Below, piece by piece: positions 1 to 12,600 of a stretch of 64,000 bases of DNA. The position numbers were made by a program, and so were the translations under genes. The notes beneath the pieces are model-generated. The model was given only the letters and a program-made list of their open reading frames with translations, did no database searches and had not been told where the DNA came from. How positions within the stretch are numbered: the stretch's first letter is position 1; each line of letters begins with the position of its first letter. The DNA comes from Nissolia schottii (lineage: Eukaryota; Streptophyta; Magnoliopsida; Fabales; Fabaceae), in assembly GCA_003254905.1 (NCBI GenBank), contig QANU01011877.1, forward strand, positions 102,994 through 166,993. The letters are read 5' to 3'.

Positions 1-193
1 CCTTTTGTGATCTCTTTAACTGGATGCACTGTATCATTTGCTTCTTTGTATGATTTAGACTCATATTGCAGAACCAATATGCAATTTGTTTCATTTGCTT
101 CCCCTGATACAAACTCATATTTGCAGAACCAATATGCTTCACTGCGACAAGCCACTTTCCACTTCTTTTTCACTATTTCACGTCGTGGTGTTC

Positions 194-196
<3 letters not shown>

Positions 197-228
<32 letters not shown>
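197..228. repeat. (AT)n microsatellite
   Basis: About 16 uninterrupted AT dinucleotides. Short open frames through it encode only alternating Ile-Tyr and are artefacts of the repeat. Confidence 0.95.
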
Positions 229-230
<2 letters not shown>

Positions 231-3200
231 TGGTTTGCTTCTGTCTCTTTTCCTCAACTCGTCTAATAATTTTTTGGTTTCTATATTCAATTGAAGTTCT
301 GGTTTTTCTTTGTTGTACGTATATATGTGGAAAAGCCAAGTTACATACATACATATACATGTCCATTACCAGAATAAGTAAAATTTTGCAATCTCATTAC
401 TTTTTACCGAGAATGGACAGTGTTCAGCTGAATTCTTCAAAATGAAAAAATCATGTACTACTTACCTTGACAACCTACCCATTTTTGGACTTGAAAAGTA
501 GTTCAAAAATATGGGCTGAGTCCAGCACTCTTCCACGATTGTTTTTGGTCAGGCTTCAACAATTTTTTGTGGGACAACTTCAACCTAAACAAATTGCATT
601 AAATGGGCTTCCGAATTTAATTGTCTGGTCCTACACATTAGTGATATTTAGGACACTTGTTTGGACATGAAAAAAAAAAAGGTAAAAACACCTTACATTG
701 TTCTAAGCCCTAAACATGTGCCCAGGACCTCTTTGATAGAGAGGCCTGTGACACTTAAAACAACAACAGTTCATGCCCCCATCAAACCGTTTGTGTCTCT
801 ATGTTACACAAACATTTATTGCACTACTGCATAAATCTATGACATACATGCACAAACAAATGAAACTATTAACACAAAATACTAAAGGACCAAAACATGG
901 ACAATTGTAGTGCATAGGCATTTGCCACATTATTACACGAACATATACAAGACATTTGGGCTTGTCGAAGTTCAAATCGATGGATTTAACTCCTTGCCCG
1001 CATGATAAAGAGAGTCTCAGTCTGTTTGCAAACTTATTTTTGGACACTTGTAACTTACCTAAGAAACCAAAAATTTTCATGTGCACCGTCCAAATATTAA
1101 TACCTTGCCGCCCACCGTCAAAGAATTAATTTCCACTAACCTTGAAAAACTACATAATTTTTCCTATAAAAACTCAATCATATTTTGCATACCACACACT
1201 AAAAAAATCTTCTCCTCTTCTTCATTCTTACCCTTTTCTGAGCAAATCAATTCTCGTCAATTTGTCACTCAGATATTAATCTGAAATGTGTTGTTTTATC
1301 TTACGAGAATGTTTAGATTAACACTTAAATAATACTTTCAAAGATAACAAATTTAGTTTCGTGACTGAGCACATTATCATTTTCCCTTTTATTTCTCCAT
1401 TTACAACATCCCTTTGTTTCCCCCTTGTTATTTCTACGTATGGTCTACTGTTTCTCTTAGTTTGACATTGATTGGTTATGGTATCCTTCCTTGTGTGATG
1501 TGTCTTATTCCTTGGGACCGCAAAAAGTGTTATGTCCTAGTCATTGTGTTAATGGCTAAACTATGAGTTGGCTCATGTATTACCTACAAGACTAAGTGAC
1601 GGTCAAATTTAGCAGTTTAAAGACCTGCTGAAGGCCTGCATGAACACATATCATGTTATTTGTGTCATTTGTTTGATGTTCCACCTAGGTTTAACAAATA
1701 CTTCTGCATTCGCTCTTTTCTCTTTTTTTTAAGTGTCTCTATGCATGGTTTTTTTTTTAAATGTATATTACACTATACAGATAATATACATTTTACCCTA
1801 CTTATTTCACATATAGATAATATACCTTTTACAAATCTATAAGTTCTTAAACACTAATTTAAAAGATTTATTAGGTTATTTAACCAAATATTGGTACATA
1901 AGTAAAAAAATAGTTTATTTTTTATTATTTAAAAAATTATGCATATAAAATAATTTGATTGGATAATATTATAAAAAAAATTACACTCTAATGCATAACA
2001 ATTAAATTCTAAAATTTATTAATTGAATATCTAAAACTTTAAGTTAATAAACTCTTATCTGTAAGATTTAACAAATTATTATTTAAAATTAATTGATTAA
2101 TTAATTAAGTAACATAAATTTAAAATGGACAATTATAATTTACAAATACAAATAAAAAATTAAGATGTCTTTTTCACTCTTCCCCCGAAGAAAAAAAAAT
2201 AGAAATTGCGAGTGGAATCACATGCAAAGTAAGGACCACTATCTTTTTTTATTATTATCAATCCTAGGATGCTCTTGGGTTCCTAGTATCACTCATACTT
2301 TAAATCAGTTTTGTCTTTTTCAAGAAACTTAACATTATTATATTATTGTACGATAATAATATATTGGGAAAGATATATATAAATTACATATGCATATGCC
2401 AGCTTTAAATAAATAATGGTAAATTTTACTATCTTCTATAATAAAATACTGAAAATGATCTGTGTCGTATAATACTATCCTAGATAACAACAGCCTGCGG
2501 GGTTCACCTTCCACCTTTGCTACATTATTAGTTGGAGCAGATTAAATTATATTAATCATTCTGTAATTAATAATCCCTCTTCTGTTAATATTAGCTGTAA
2601 CCATGCTTGACGGATTATTTAATGTTGACCAGTAAGATAAAAGTTCAACATAATCCGCCATCTCTACATAACAACTTTTGATAAATAGATTTAGAAAGGA
2701 ATTAATTTTCATAGAAAGAAATTATTAAATGTTTAGACTAAATTTTTTTTTATAATATGATTAATATAATGATAAAAAAATTTATAATAAATAAAAATAT
2801 AATTAAAATTATAATAATAAATATTTTTTGATTTAATTGAATGATAACTAATTTTACGTAAAATTATTATAAAAAAGTGACATACAGGAATCTAGCTAGT
2901 CTTTTGAATCAATGCAGCTTGATCAATCTCAATGGCATATGCATTGATATCGTATCAAGCCATAAATTCATTTTTTTTTCACATAAAGCCATAATTTCTC
3001 TTCTTCCTTTTGCGCATAATTATTAATCCAATATTTTTATCAAAGACTGAATTTTGTTTCCTTCCAAGATGTTATTCATTTTTTATTAGTACTAGTTTGG
3101 TCCGGCACATTTTTTTTTCTTCCACGTGCATTTCAGTCCCCTAGATATATTTTAGCGTAACTCAAACGGATAAGAATCACTTTTCAATTTATAAATCACT

Positions 3201-3234
3201 GCAAAAGAGTTAGCGTTCATTAATTTTGGCCAAT
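229..3234. other. Intergenic, no gene recognised
   Basis: AT-rich sequence with only short open frames that have no recognisable protein motif. A TATA-like CCTATAAAAAC lies near 1163, followed by a pyrimidine-rich stretch, which could be an old promoter or LTR fragment, but nothing coding follows. Around 1775-1835 a roughly 36 bp segment containing GATAATATAC is repeated twice. From about 1840 the sequence becomes very AT-rich low-complexity DNA. Confidence 0.6.
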
Positions 3235-4435
3235 TAATATTTTTCTATAGCCTTGTCATCTTAGTTAAACAGAAATTTTTGGTTAACGAGCGTTTCTCAT
3301 AATTTATATTTTTATTTTTAATTAAAAATAATTTTTTGGAGAGCATTTTTCATAGTCTATAATTGTTTTTTTTAGTTAAAAAAGGATTTTATGATTAATA
3401 GACATTTATCATAACTTATAATTTTGTCTTTTTAATATTTTTTTAGGGGGTCTTTTTCATAGTTTATAGGCTTGTATTTTAGATTAAAAGTAATTTTTTG
3501 TTAATGAATATTTTTCATAGTCTATAGTCGTATCTTTTTAGTTAAAAATAATTTTATAGTTAATGAACATTTTTGTAGCCTATAGCCTTGTTGTTTTAGG
3601 TTTTTTACAATGTATTTTTTATAGTCTATTACCTTGTATTTTTAGTTAAAAATTAATTTTTGGTGATCAATCGGTATGTTTTCCGTAGTCTGCTGTCTTA
3701 TCTTTTTGATTAAAAATAATTTTTTGGTTAATAGACATTTTTTATAAATTATAGTCTTCTCTTTTCATTTAAAAAGAACTTTTTAGTTAATGAGTATTTC
3801 ATGACTCATAGCCTTATCTTTTTAGTTAAAAATGATTTTTTGGTCAATGATGATTTTTCATAATCCACCCTCTTTGTCTTTTTAAAAGAGAATTTTGGTT
3901 AATAAATATTTTTCATAACTTATAACCTTATCTTAGTTTTTTTTTTTTTACAAGATATTTTTCCATAGTCTATAACCTTACATTTTTAGGTAAAAATAAT
4001 AGTTTGGTCAATGAGCATTTTTCGTAGCCACCTTGTCTTTTTAATTAAAAATATTTTTCTTTTTGTCAATATCCATGTTTCATAAGTTATAATCTTATCT
4101 TACTAGTTAAAAAAAAATTTGTTAATGGACATTTTTTTTATAGTTTATATCATTGTCTTTTCAATTAAAAGGAACATTTTAGTTAATAGGCATTTCATGG
4201 CTCATAGCCTTATCTTTTTAGTTTTAAAAAAATGGGTCAATAAATATTTTTTCTTTTTAGATTTTTTTTTATTAATGAACATTTTTCATAACCTATAACC
4301 TTATTTTTTAAAAAAAATTGAGATATTTTTTATAACTTATAATCTTCTAATTTTAATTAAAAATAAATTTTTAACCAATGAACAATTTTAGTATCCTTGT
4401 AATTTTAACTAGAAAAAGTCTATGTACACTAAATT
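3235..4435. repeat. Diverged tandem array, 65-70 bp units, AT-rich
   Basis: The block repeats a theme of the form TTTTTAGTTAAAAATAA, then TTTTTTGGTTAATGAACA, then TTTTTCATAGTCTATAGCC, about every 65-70 bp, for some 17 diverged units. A longer period is visible: the segment around 3771-3830 (AACTTTTTAGTTAATGAG, then CATGACTCATAGCCTTATC) recurs around 4167-4222 with few changes. The short unit containing TTTACAA(T/G)(G/A)TATTTTT near 3606 recurs near 3948 and, more weakly, near 4315. It looks like a decayed minisatellite with higher-order organisation. It has no coding content. Confidence 0.75.
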
Positions 4436-5294
4436 TGGCGTCACATTGCAACCAACAAAACCTTTTATACGTATAAAGATTTATATTTCTTTATACTATT
4501 AATTATATTTCAATTTATTCTTTCTCTTTCAAATTTCTCACAATCTCCCTCTAATCGCCTCCTTTCCCTTTCTCTTTATTTTCATGCCACCTCAAGTATG
4601 CTGGCTTACTCCCTCAGTTATTTTTACGTACTCCGTAGTCTGTAAGCCACTACACCGTCATGGACGACACCATTCAAATAAGCTCTCTTCCTCCATCACG
4701 TCGTTCAATCGCCACCCCCAAACGGCGTTCATGTCCTCCATCACGTATGCTTACGTCATCTCAATCGCACGTCGTCTCTTCCTCACGTTTAACGACCGAT
4801 CCAGCACGTCCTTTGTTGTTTTTAAACAAACCCACGTATTAAGTTTGACTAAGCGTTGAAATATTGAACAATGAACAAATCGATTCTTTGACAATGAACA
4901 AACTATAATATAATTCATAAACAAACATTCCAATAAGATTAAATTTATTTTTCTGTTTTGCAATAACATTAAATTTACGCATGCTCAAATACCTAAAAAT
5001 GTTCAGTAAAAATGTTTATTTATTTAATATGTAATGTTTGTCTTTTAATTCTATAATATTCGTTTATTTGTTAGATAGTTATCTAGGAATTATTTTTTTG
5101 AGATATAATATCATTTTTGTTTTGCAACTAAGATGTAAATGTCTCTCACCTTCACAAACTCCAAAGGTTATTCCATTGACCCATCACTACTTTCGCACCC
5201 CAAGCATTTGCCCTCGTTTGTTTTTCATTCTCTCGCCCTTTCTTTCTTTTCGAACCCCGTTTGGATTGAACTTACATCGGTCCCTTGCAAGGAA
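4436..5294. other. Upstream region of the NLR gene
   Basis: Non-coding sequence between the tandem array and the immune-receptor start codon. The open frame of the receptor continues upstream to an ATG at 5139. Those 52 extra residues resemble no NLR N-terminus, so I treat them as leader. I see no clear TATA box or conserved element. Confidence 0.5.
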
Positions 5295-7988
5295 ATGGCT
5301 GATGGTGTTGTTTCCTCTCTGATACAAAGCTTGTCACAGCTGCTTCTTGATGAAGTCAACTTGCTGTCTGGCGTGAAGGACAAGATCAGGTCACTGAGCA
5401 AAGAGCTAGAATTCATAGACGCCTTCCTCGTCAGTTGTTCTAAGGGGAAACGCAGCAACGATGACGCGGTGGCCAAAGTGGTGGAAAGGCAGATCAGAGA
5501 GGTGGCTCGCCAAGCTCAGGATGTCGTTGACACCTACATCGTTGCCAATGTCAACCGGCAAAGGAGCAGCAACGTAATGATCAAGTTGCTCAACTCCGCG
5601 CGACTATGGATGATGCTTCACCGTGTTGATGGGGAGATAGAGAAGATCAAGAGATCCATTGATGAGATCCACCAGAACAAGGAGAGGTACGGCACTGCTG
5701 GAGGAGGTGAGCTATTCCAAAGCGGAGGAGACGCCGAAGCGGCGGAATCAGTCCGTAGGAGAAGGAGGGACGTGGAGGAAGAAGAGGTAGTAGGGTTCGT
5801 GCACGACTCCGCCAAGGTGATTGACAAGTTCAAGGAAGCGGGTTCGCGTCTTGATGTTGTTTCCATCATAGGAATGGGTGGGTTGGGAAAGACCACCCTT
5901 GCCCGAAAGCTCTACAAGAACAGTGAGGTGGAGGGCATGTTTCCTCTTCGTGCTTGGGGTTATGTGTCCGATGATTATAGACCCAATGAGCTTTTCCTAA
6001 GCCTTCTCAAATGTTTGCTACCCACGCCAGATTACAATGATTTATTCAAGAAGAGAGATGATGGGGTTATTGTAAGTGAAAGTAAGGACGAACTGAAGAG
6101 GACGGTGAGAGAATGCTTGAAAGGGAGCAAGTATCTGATTGTGTTAGACGACATTTGGAAAACTCTTGTGTGGGACGAGGTACAAGGAGCCTTTCCAGAT
6201 GACAACAACGGTAGCAGAATACTAATAACAAGTCGTAATAAGGAACTGGCTTTTTACACAGGAACAACATCTCCCTATTATCTTCCCTTTCTCAATGAAC
6301 AAGAAAGTTGGGAACTCTTCTCTAAGAAGGTGTTTAGAGGGCGGGAATGCCCTTCTAATCTACAAGAAATAGGTGTGTATATTGTTGCAAGTTGTCGCGG
6401 TTTACCACTTGCTGTTATTGTGTTAGCAGGGTTTGTAGCCAAGAAGAACAAGTCAAAAGAAGAGTGGTTGAGGATCAAGAAGCACGTCAGCTGGCGTCGT
6501 GCTCAGGATGAATATGCTAGAGTGAGGAGTATACTAAAACTTAGTTATGATGACTTGTCTCAAGAACTAAAGTCTTGCTTTCTATATTTCGGGATCTACC
6601 CAGAAGATTATCAGATCCGAGTAAAGCAACTAATTCAAATATGGATTGCTGAAGGGTTCATACAACCTGAAATTGGAACATCAAATGCACCAGAGCTAGA
6701 AGATATTGGTGAGTACTACGTGAATGAGTTGGTGGATCGTAGCTTGATACAAGTGACAAGTAAGAGGAGTGATGAGGGTGTGAAAACATGTCAGATTCAC
6801 GATCTTCTCCGTGACCTCTGTATAATTGAGAGCAAAGAAAATGATTTCATGGAGGTATGCACAGAGTTGAACATTGATAAGTGCAATCCCCGTAGGATGT
6901 CCCTCCACTGCAAAACACAGTTCTCCTTCTCACCAACCAAATACAACCAATCACACACGCATTCTTTGTTGCTCTTTGGTGAAGATCTTTATTGGGATAA
7001 TGAATCAAAAGGTTGTAAATGGATTGCGGAAAGCTTCAAGTTGGCTCGCGTGCTGCACTTGGACCAAGTGTATTTGGATTTGCCACCTAAGGATTTGAGG
7101 GCGATGGTCCATCTAAAGTACCTGAGAATGGAAACAAAAGCTCTATCAGGTACAGATATTCTAGGTTCTCTATGCAGCCTTTGGAATCTAGAAACACTTC
7201 ATTTAAGTTGTAAAGAAGTGAGTACGATCCCAAGTGGAATATGGAAGCTAAAGCAAATGAGACATTTTAATCTGAGAATTGATAAGATTTTCAAACCACC
7301 ATGCACGTCAAGAGGAGAAAACAGTGAAGCACTGCAGAATCTTCAAACTCTCTGTGGAGTGCAAGTTGATTCAGAAATGGTATCCATGCTGAACAATGGC
7401 TACTTTCCCAACTTAAAGACATTGGGTTTGTTGTGCATCGCAGAACGTGAACAATACAAAGGAGGCACCCATGCTCTTTCAATTCTTAGCCTGCTCCACC
7501 TAAGCAAACTCTCTAATCTAAAAATAAGAGGTCATTCCGATCTTCGATTTTATGCGAGTGCATTTTCGTCAAACTTGTTTCCGTCAAGTCTTACCAGGAT
7601 TACCTTGATAGAATTTGTGGAATTGAACTCCAAAACTCTAGGACGACTCCCCAACCTCCAAATTTTGAAACTAAAGAATGGATTCATACTAGACGGTCTT
7701 CTTCATTGTGCAGCAGGGGAGTTCCCAGCACTTCAAGTGTTTCACATGAAGTATGCGCAAGTTGAAAGGTGGATATTAGAGGAAGGTGCAATGCCTTGTC
7801 TTAATAGTTTGTTCATAGATGAATATGTGTTGGAAGACCTTCCTACACAGCTGGCGTCAATAACTACCTTAAGACAAGTGCATGTCACTAAACAACGTGG
7901 ATGGAGATACGGGAAGTTTGATGACAGGTTCGAAAACGTTGAGCTCGACCAAAGATGTAAACTCATAATCTCTCTTCAGGGCAAATAG
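5295..7988 (+). CDS. CC-NBS-LRR (NLR) disease resistance protein, RPM1/RPP13-like
   Basis: Intronless gene of 897 residues, the usual size for a coiled-coil NLR. These are cytoplasmic immune receptors that sense pathogen effectors and switch by ADP/ATP exchange. The start at 5295 gives the typical MADGVVSSLIQSL opening. The N-terminal Rx-type coiled-coil (about 1-150) carries a weak EDVID-like QDVVD at 75-79. The NB-ARC domain shows a P-loop GMGGLGKTT (193-201), kinase-2 LIVLDDIW with Asp285-Asp286, RNBS-B GSRILITSR, GLPL (369-372) and RNBS-D CFLYFGIYPED. The MHD motif reads Ile-His-Asp at 501-503. Irregular leucine-rich repeats run from about 560 to the C-terminus. All nucleotide-binding motifs are intact and there is no frameshift, so it looks functional. 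It stands alone, with no paired NLR in the window. The pathogen recognised cannot be inferred. Confidence 0.96.
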   Translation: MADGVVSSLIQSLSQLLLDEVNLLSGVKDKIRSLSKELEFIDAFLVSCSKGKRSNDDAVAKVVERQIREVARQAQDVVDTYIVANVNRQRSSNVMIKLLNSARLWMMLHRVDGEIEKIKRSIDEIHQNKERYGTAGGGELFQSGGDAEAAESVRRRRRDVEEEEVVGFVHDSAKVIDKFKEAGSRLDVVSIIGMGGLGKTTLARKLYKNSEVEGMFPLRAWGYVSDDYRPNELFLSLLKCLLPTPDYNDLFKKRDDGVIVSESKDELKRTVRECLKGSKYLIVLDDIWKTLVWDEVQGAFPDDNNGSRILITSRNKELAFYTGTTSPYYLPFLNEQESWELFSKKVFRGRECPSNLQEIGVYIVASCRGLPLAVIVLAGFVAKKNKSKEEWLRIKKHVSWRRAQDEYARVRSILKLSYDDLSQELKSCFLYFGIYPEDYQIRVKQLIQIWIAEGFIQPEIGTSNAPELEDIGEYYVNELVDRSLIQVTSKRSDEGVKTCQIHDLLRDLCIIESKENDFMEVCTELNIDKCNPRRMSLHCKTQFSFSPTKYNQSHTHSLLLFGEDLYWDNESKGCKWIAESFKLARVLHLDQVYLDLPPKDLRAMVHLKYLRMETKALSGTDILGSLCSLWNLETLHLSCKEVSTIPSGIWKLKQMRHFNLRIDKIFKPPCTSRGENSEALQNLQTLCGVQVDSEMVSMLNNGYFPNLKTLGLLCIAEREQYKGGTHALSILSLLHLSKLSNLKIRGHSDLRFYASAFSSNLFPSSLTRITLIEFVELNSKTLGRLPNLQILKLKNGFILDGLLHCAAGEFPALQVFHMKYAQVERWILEEGAMPCLNSLFIDEYVLEDLPTQLASITTLRQVHVTKQRGWRYGKFDDRFENVELDQRCKLIISLQGK

Positions 7989-9659
7989 CTGCAATAAATC
8001 TTTGGTGCTCCTACAACGGAAACACAGTCAGCCGGTGATTCTGTATCTCTCATTTGTTTTTGTCCCTTTGTTTGATGTTCTTCTGTTGTGTTGTGCTTTG
8101 ATTCCATGGAACTTCATTGTCGTTTTCATTGTAAAATGTATTTCTTCTTATTTCCTTTCTTCTACTTTTATTGGATTTGGTGTGGCTTGGCAGTGAGAGA
8201 AATAATGTAATAATTTGGGTGAGTTGCCGGTTGCGACTATGCTCAAAACCTGTTTGATGAAATGTGTGGCTTGAATTTTATTTGATGATTTATGACTCTA
8301 GTGCTTCTTTCTGCGATCCACCTTTGTGATCTAATCTCTTATGCATGGCTTCACATTTGAGCAACATCGTTTCTTAGGCTTCTTTTCATTTGCTTAATAA
8401 AGACTCAGCAACATTTACTTGCTTCTGCATCCATTTTTGCATTGGCTACCCTTTTGTTGTATGTGTGAGAAAGCCAATCATTTTATGTTTACTTTTCCTC
8501 TGTATACGCTTTTGCAACTTATAACTTTTGTTGAACATGGGCATGATGTTCTTCCATTGTTATTCATAAAAATAATTCAACTGAGAACCTACAGGATTTC
8601 TTTTACTGTCATTGACCAACACCCAAACGTTTAGGTAATATTGACACTTCATTTATTTATTACAATATTTTATCTTAAGGATATTTTTGCATTTAAATAT
8701 TTAATCTTATACATCAAATTTCCCTCAAATAATAAAGTCAATGGCACAACCTAGAAAAATTATCTTACGGATCAAAAACAACAAATATTACACGAGTATA
8801 GTTTTTTATAACAATTTAGATGCGTATGAGTCGTATGTTAAAATTGTCACCGCAAGTGCTGATTTCAAGAACAAAATAATAATATTTTTATATTCAACTC
8901 ATTCAATTGTAAATTATTAAAACACACAATAATCTTGTAACTTCCAACGCACACACACACATAAAAGTTGGAAATCTGCACAACCTCAGTCCATGGGATA
9001 TGTTCATTATGTATTATCTACAACTAACATAATCCTAATTTGATTAAAACTTTTACGCCTAAAATTGTTCTGTGCACAATCATTGCTCACAATAAATCGT
9101 TACAGTGATCATTAGAGCAATCACATTGTCCTGATTGTTTTGTCACAATCATAGCTATGGCATTGTAACCATACCTTCATGATTATTACATTACAATTGA
9201 CTGTTAATTTAGAAACAAATGATGCTATGCTGCTAAGCAATACATCGGCTATCAATTTACCCTTCGAAACAACTAAAGCACTTATACTAATGATTAACAA
9301 AATATTCATTCTAACCGTTTGCATTAAAGGTCAAACAAAAATAGCATATTAGTATACAATTTACCCATCTGGAAAATTAGCAGCTATCAGTCTTGCACAT
9401 TCTATCACTAGAGTTCAATGTTTGACTTGTAGCATATACAATTGGTGGTAAGCTTATGTAATTTACAGATCAATTCACCATGGGAAGAAAATTTTTACCC
9501 AGTGAATTTCTTAATGGTCAGTGTCCTCACATTCCTTGAAATCACATTTACAAATCATGGAAGTTCCTATTTCTCCCACAACAATTTTTCATAGTTCTTT
9601 CTATTTTCAATTCCTTTAACCCTAATTTCGGCTTTGTTATATATATTAGTTGCTCCATT
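7989..9659. other. Convergent intergenic region
   Basis: Lies between the 3' ends of the NLR gene (+) and the aspartic protease gene (-). It probably holds both 3' UTRs. The T-rich sequence after 7988 is consistent with the NLR 3' UTR. I see no gene, RNA or clear repeat. Confidence 0.55.
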
Positions 9660-12600
9660 TCAATAAACCAACTTGTGAAGAAGTGCAGTTAGAAACAAGA
9701 TTATCACTCCATTGATATTTAGAGTGGAAGCAGAAGAAATATAGTGGGAACCAACTAAGTGAACTGTACCCGTACGCTCATCCCTTACTTTAATGCTTGA
9801 AGAACCTGAGATACAATAAAGGTGAAATTAATAAATGAACATAATATGCAAGGGGAAAGAAAACCAAGTCATTCAAAATTGATTTCTTACAATTTTGTGG
9901 GTAATTCTAATCAAACTTCAACGATGTGCATACAGATAAAGTGAATTGAATAAATCAACTACATGAAACCGTGATTTTCTCTAAATTAAAAACCAATGTA
10001 TCTGGACATGGAAATTTAACTGCTAAACCAATAATTTGACACACACTATTAGAGAAACTGCTAAGCAACGGTTAATTTCTCAAAATTCATGAAACAACAT
10101 GACAGGGAAAGTTAGACCAAAACTTGTTCTTGTGTCGCAAGGATTGATCTCACTCTGACATTTTATGACATGTTCTGAATCTCATGCTGCAAATCATTGA
10201 ATGAAAAATAAATTGACTCTGGAATGCGATCAATACTTGTCTACCACAGCAAGAACAATACTCTAACATGCAAGTCTCAAGAACCATCTCTGCCGAATGC
10301 TTAAGCTAATGGGAGAAGATAATTTTAATAGTTTTATATTATATCTCTTTACACGCCCCATCATGCAAAAGCTCTTTTATGCTTGCAACGTGGATACATT
10401 TTTGAAATAGGGGTCATGAAGGATCGAACCCTTGACCTTAGTCATAGTGACTCTGATACCATCTCAAAAAACATCTTTTCCAAAAGCTTAAGCTAATGGG
10501 AGAACGCAATTTTAATACTTTTATATTATATCTCTTTACAGCAAGCACAAAGCAAGAAAAGTGGGTAAAATAAAATGGTGTTATTCAGCACTAAGCACAC
10601 AACCGAGACTCAGAATCACTAAATAGAAGACTGAACAAAGCACAACTTGCTTGATGGCATGAAATTATACATCATCAATAAACTTAGTGAAAAGAATAGA
10701 ACTAATTAAGATACAAGAAATAATATCAAACTAAGAAATGATACTCACAGTTGTACTCAGTCCATCCAATAACTTGATTTTCAAGGTCATAAAAGACGAG
10801 TTTGTTTGAAAGAACTAAATCTGCAATAAATAAAAATGTAGGTGAAGCTACAGGACAGAGTAAAGTCATGGAAAGCGAACTTTCTTGAGATACAAAATGA
10901 TTATTGATAAAAACTTACATAATTTTCTTAAAGTAATCAGGACATATTCCACTAGTAAAGAAAAAACATATAATTCAATTAGCTTGCAATAATATGTTAT
11001 AAACGTCCCCATGCCCCTCAATAAAGTAGACCATGTCATCAACAAATTGCAAGTGTGTGACCAATGTCCTAGTAATCTACATTCACAACTTTAATATGTA
11101 TTTATGTATGTATAAAGAGGTTCAAAAGATCTATCCTTACAGTGTTACCTTTAAGGCTAATAGATTTTTTCACCGAATTAAAAAGCTGAACTAGATACTG
11201 AAACTCAAGCATTACTGAGCAACTTAGTGATAAATCCTAATATTGGCATAGACAAAGATTTCAAGAAAATACCTCCCAACAAAGCCATATTCTTACTATC
11301 TCTGGATTGCGTCCCGCTATTTTGCCAACCAATACACCAGAAGTCTCCCTGCAAAGATGTATATTAGCATTTAATTCTAAGGATAATACATAAGGATTAT
11401 GAATATTTAAAATTGTTGCATACAAAAATAATGATTAATAAGCAAAAAATGTAGGCTCTGCATGCTTTCACATTGAATGAATATCGAGAATAAGAGAAGA
11501 CAAGATTTGATGCAGTTCAAGATAGATTGTCATCAGAATCACAGGAGAAGTAAGAAATTGCACTACTTGAATTCCAAAGCGCACTATATGCTCCTTCAAA
11601 ATCTAAGTCTAGTAAGAGATGACATATTGGCAAAAGATTATAGTACCAGCAAAGGTTTAGCATGCTAAAACTGCAAACAATCATTATTACTTACTAGCAA
11701 GTTCAGTTTTTAAAAAGTAAAGTAATTAATTTCAGTAAGAGTACATGCCATTCTACGTCTCTTCATATACCTTGGTAGTATAAAATCCATAAACCAAGTC
11801 AGTATTTGTACTAAAAGTGCAGTCTCAAGCAGAAAGCTTATGCTACACTTAGAATTGAATAATAAACATGAGGCATGAGCAAAAACTAATAACAGCAATA
11901 GGTGCCAAAACAAGGTCAATAAACCCCTGATAACCATAACAACAAAGATCTAATTGGATTTGTCAATACTTACAGAAGGGAATAAATAATCATGCGGATA
12001 AACCTTCAAGGAGAGTCCATTTTCAAAATAAAAAGTGACAGCTGGAAATCCATCATCAACACTGCAACATCAAGTAATGCTAAGGGATTAGCCTAGTAAT
12101 TGAAGCACTCCAAGAATACATACTCAATAAGAAAGTTCAAAAAACTAAACCTACAAATATTGTAACTTCAGAAACATCATGATAGGCATCAGTTACATCA
12201 TCAAGAAACAATTAGCAGTCAATATATTATTTATGACTATGAGAACCATGTGCTACAAGTTCTTGGTTACTTATCTAAAAAGAAAATAGTTTACACCTTT
12301 AGAAAAGAATACAACAATTTATTTTGCTTACAGTCCCAGTTGATATCTCAAGGGTGGAGATGAATGGTTTTTTACCAAGCTATACTTATCTGTCTAAAAC
12401 ATAAAATGAAAAACAGTAGCTGCAGATTAAAGAAGCAAATTAACATGCTCAAATAGAAACCATAAAACAAATTTTGAACCAATACTCTAAAACAAGATGC
12501 AGAAATACATGGAAATTAAAATCGAATTCAGTCCAAACATTCATTCATTTCTATATCATACAGTGATACTTTAATTTGCACAACACAAAACTAATTCTAT

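Noticed and set aside
1081-1284. 67-codon frame preceded by a TATA-like sequence
   Set aside because: The TATA-like motif lies inside the frame, and the peptide has no recognisable feature.
3235-4435. CRISPR-like spacing of repeats
   Set aside because: The repeats are diverged, contiguous and AT-rich, in a plant nuclear genome, so this is a tandem array and not a CRISPR array.
5139-5294. Upstream in-frame ATG for the NLR gene
   Set aside because: The extra 52 residues do not resemble any CNL N-terminus, whereas the ATG at 5295 gives the usual MAD start.
10405-10450. tRNA-like B-box text (GGTTCGATCC on the minus strand)
   Set aside because: It lies inside the TRIM element, with no A box or cloverleaf. 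No tRNA gene was found in the window.
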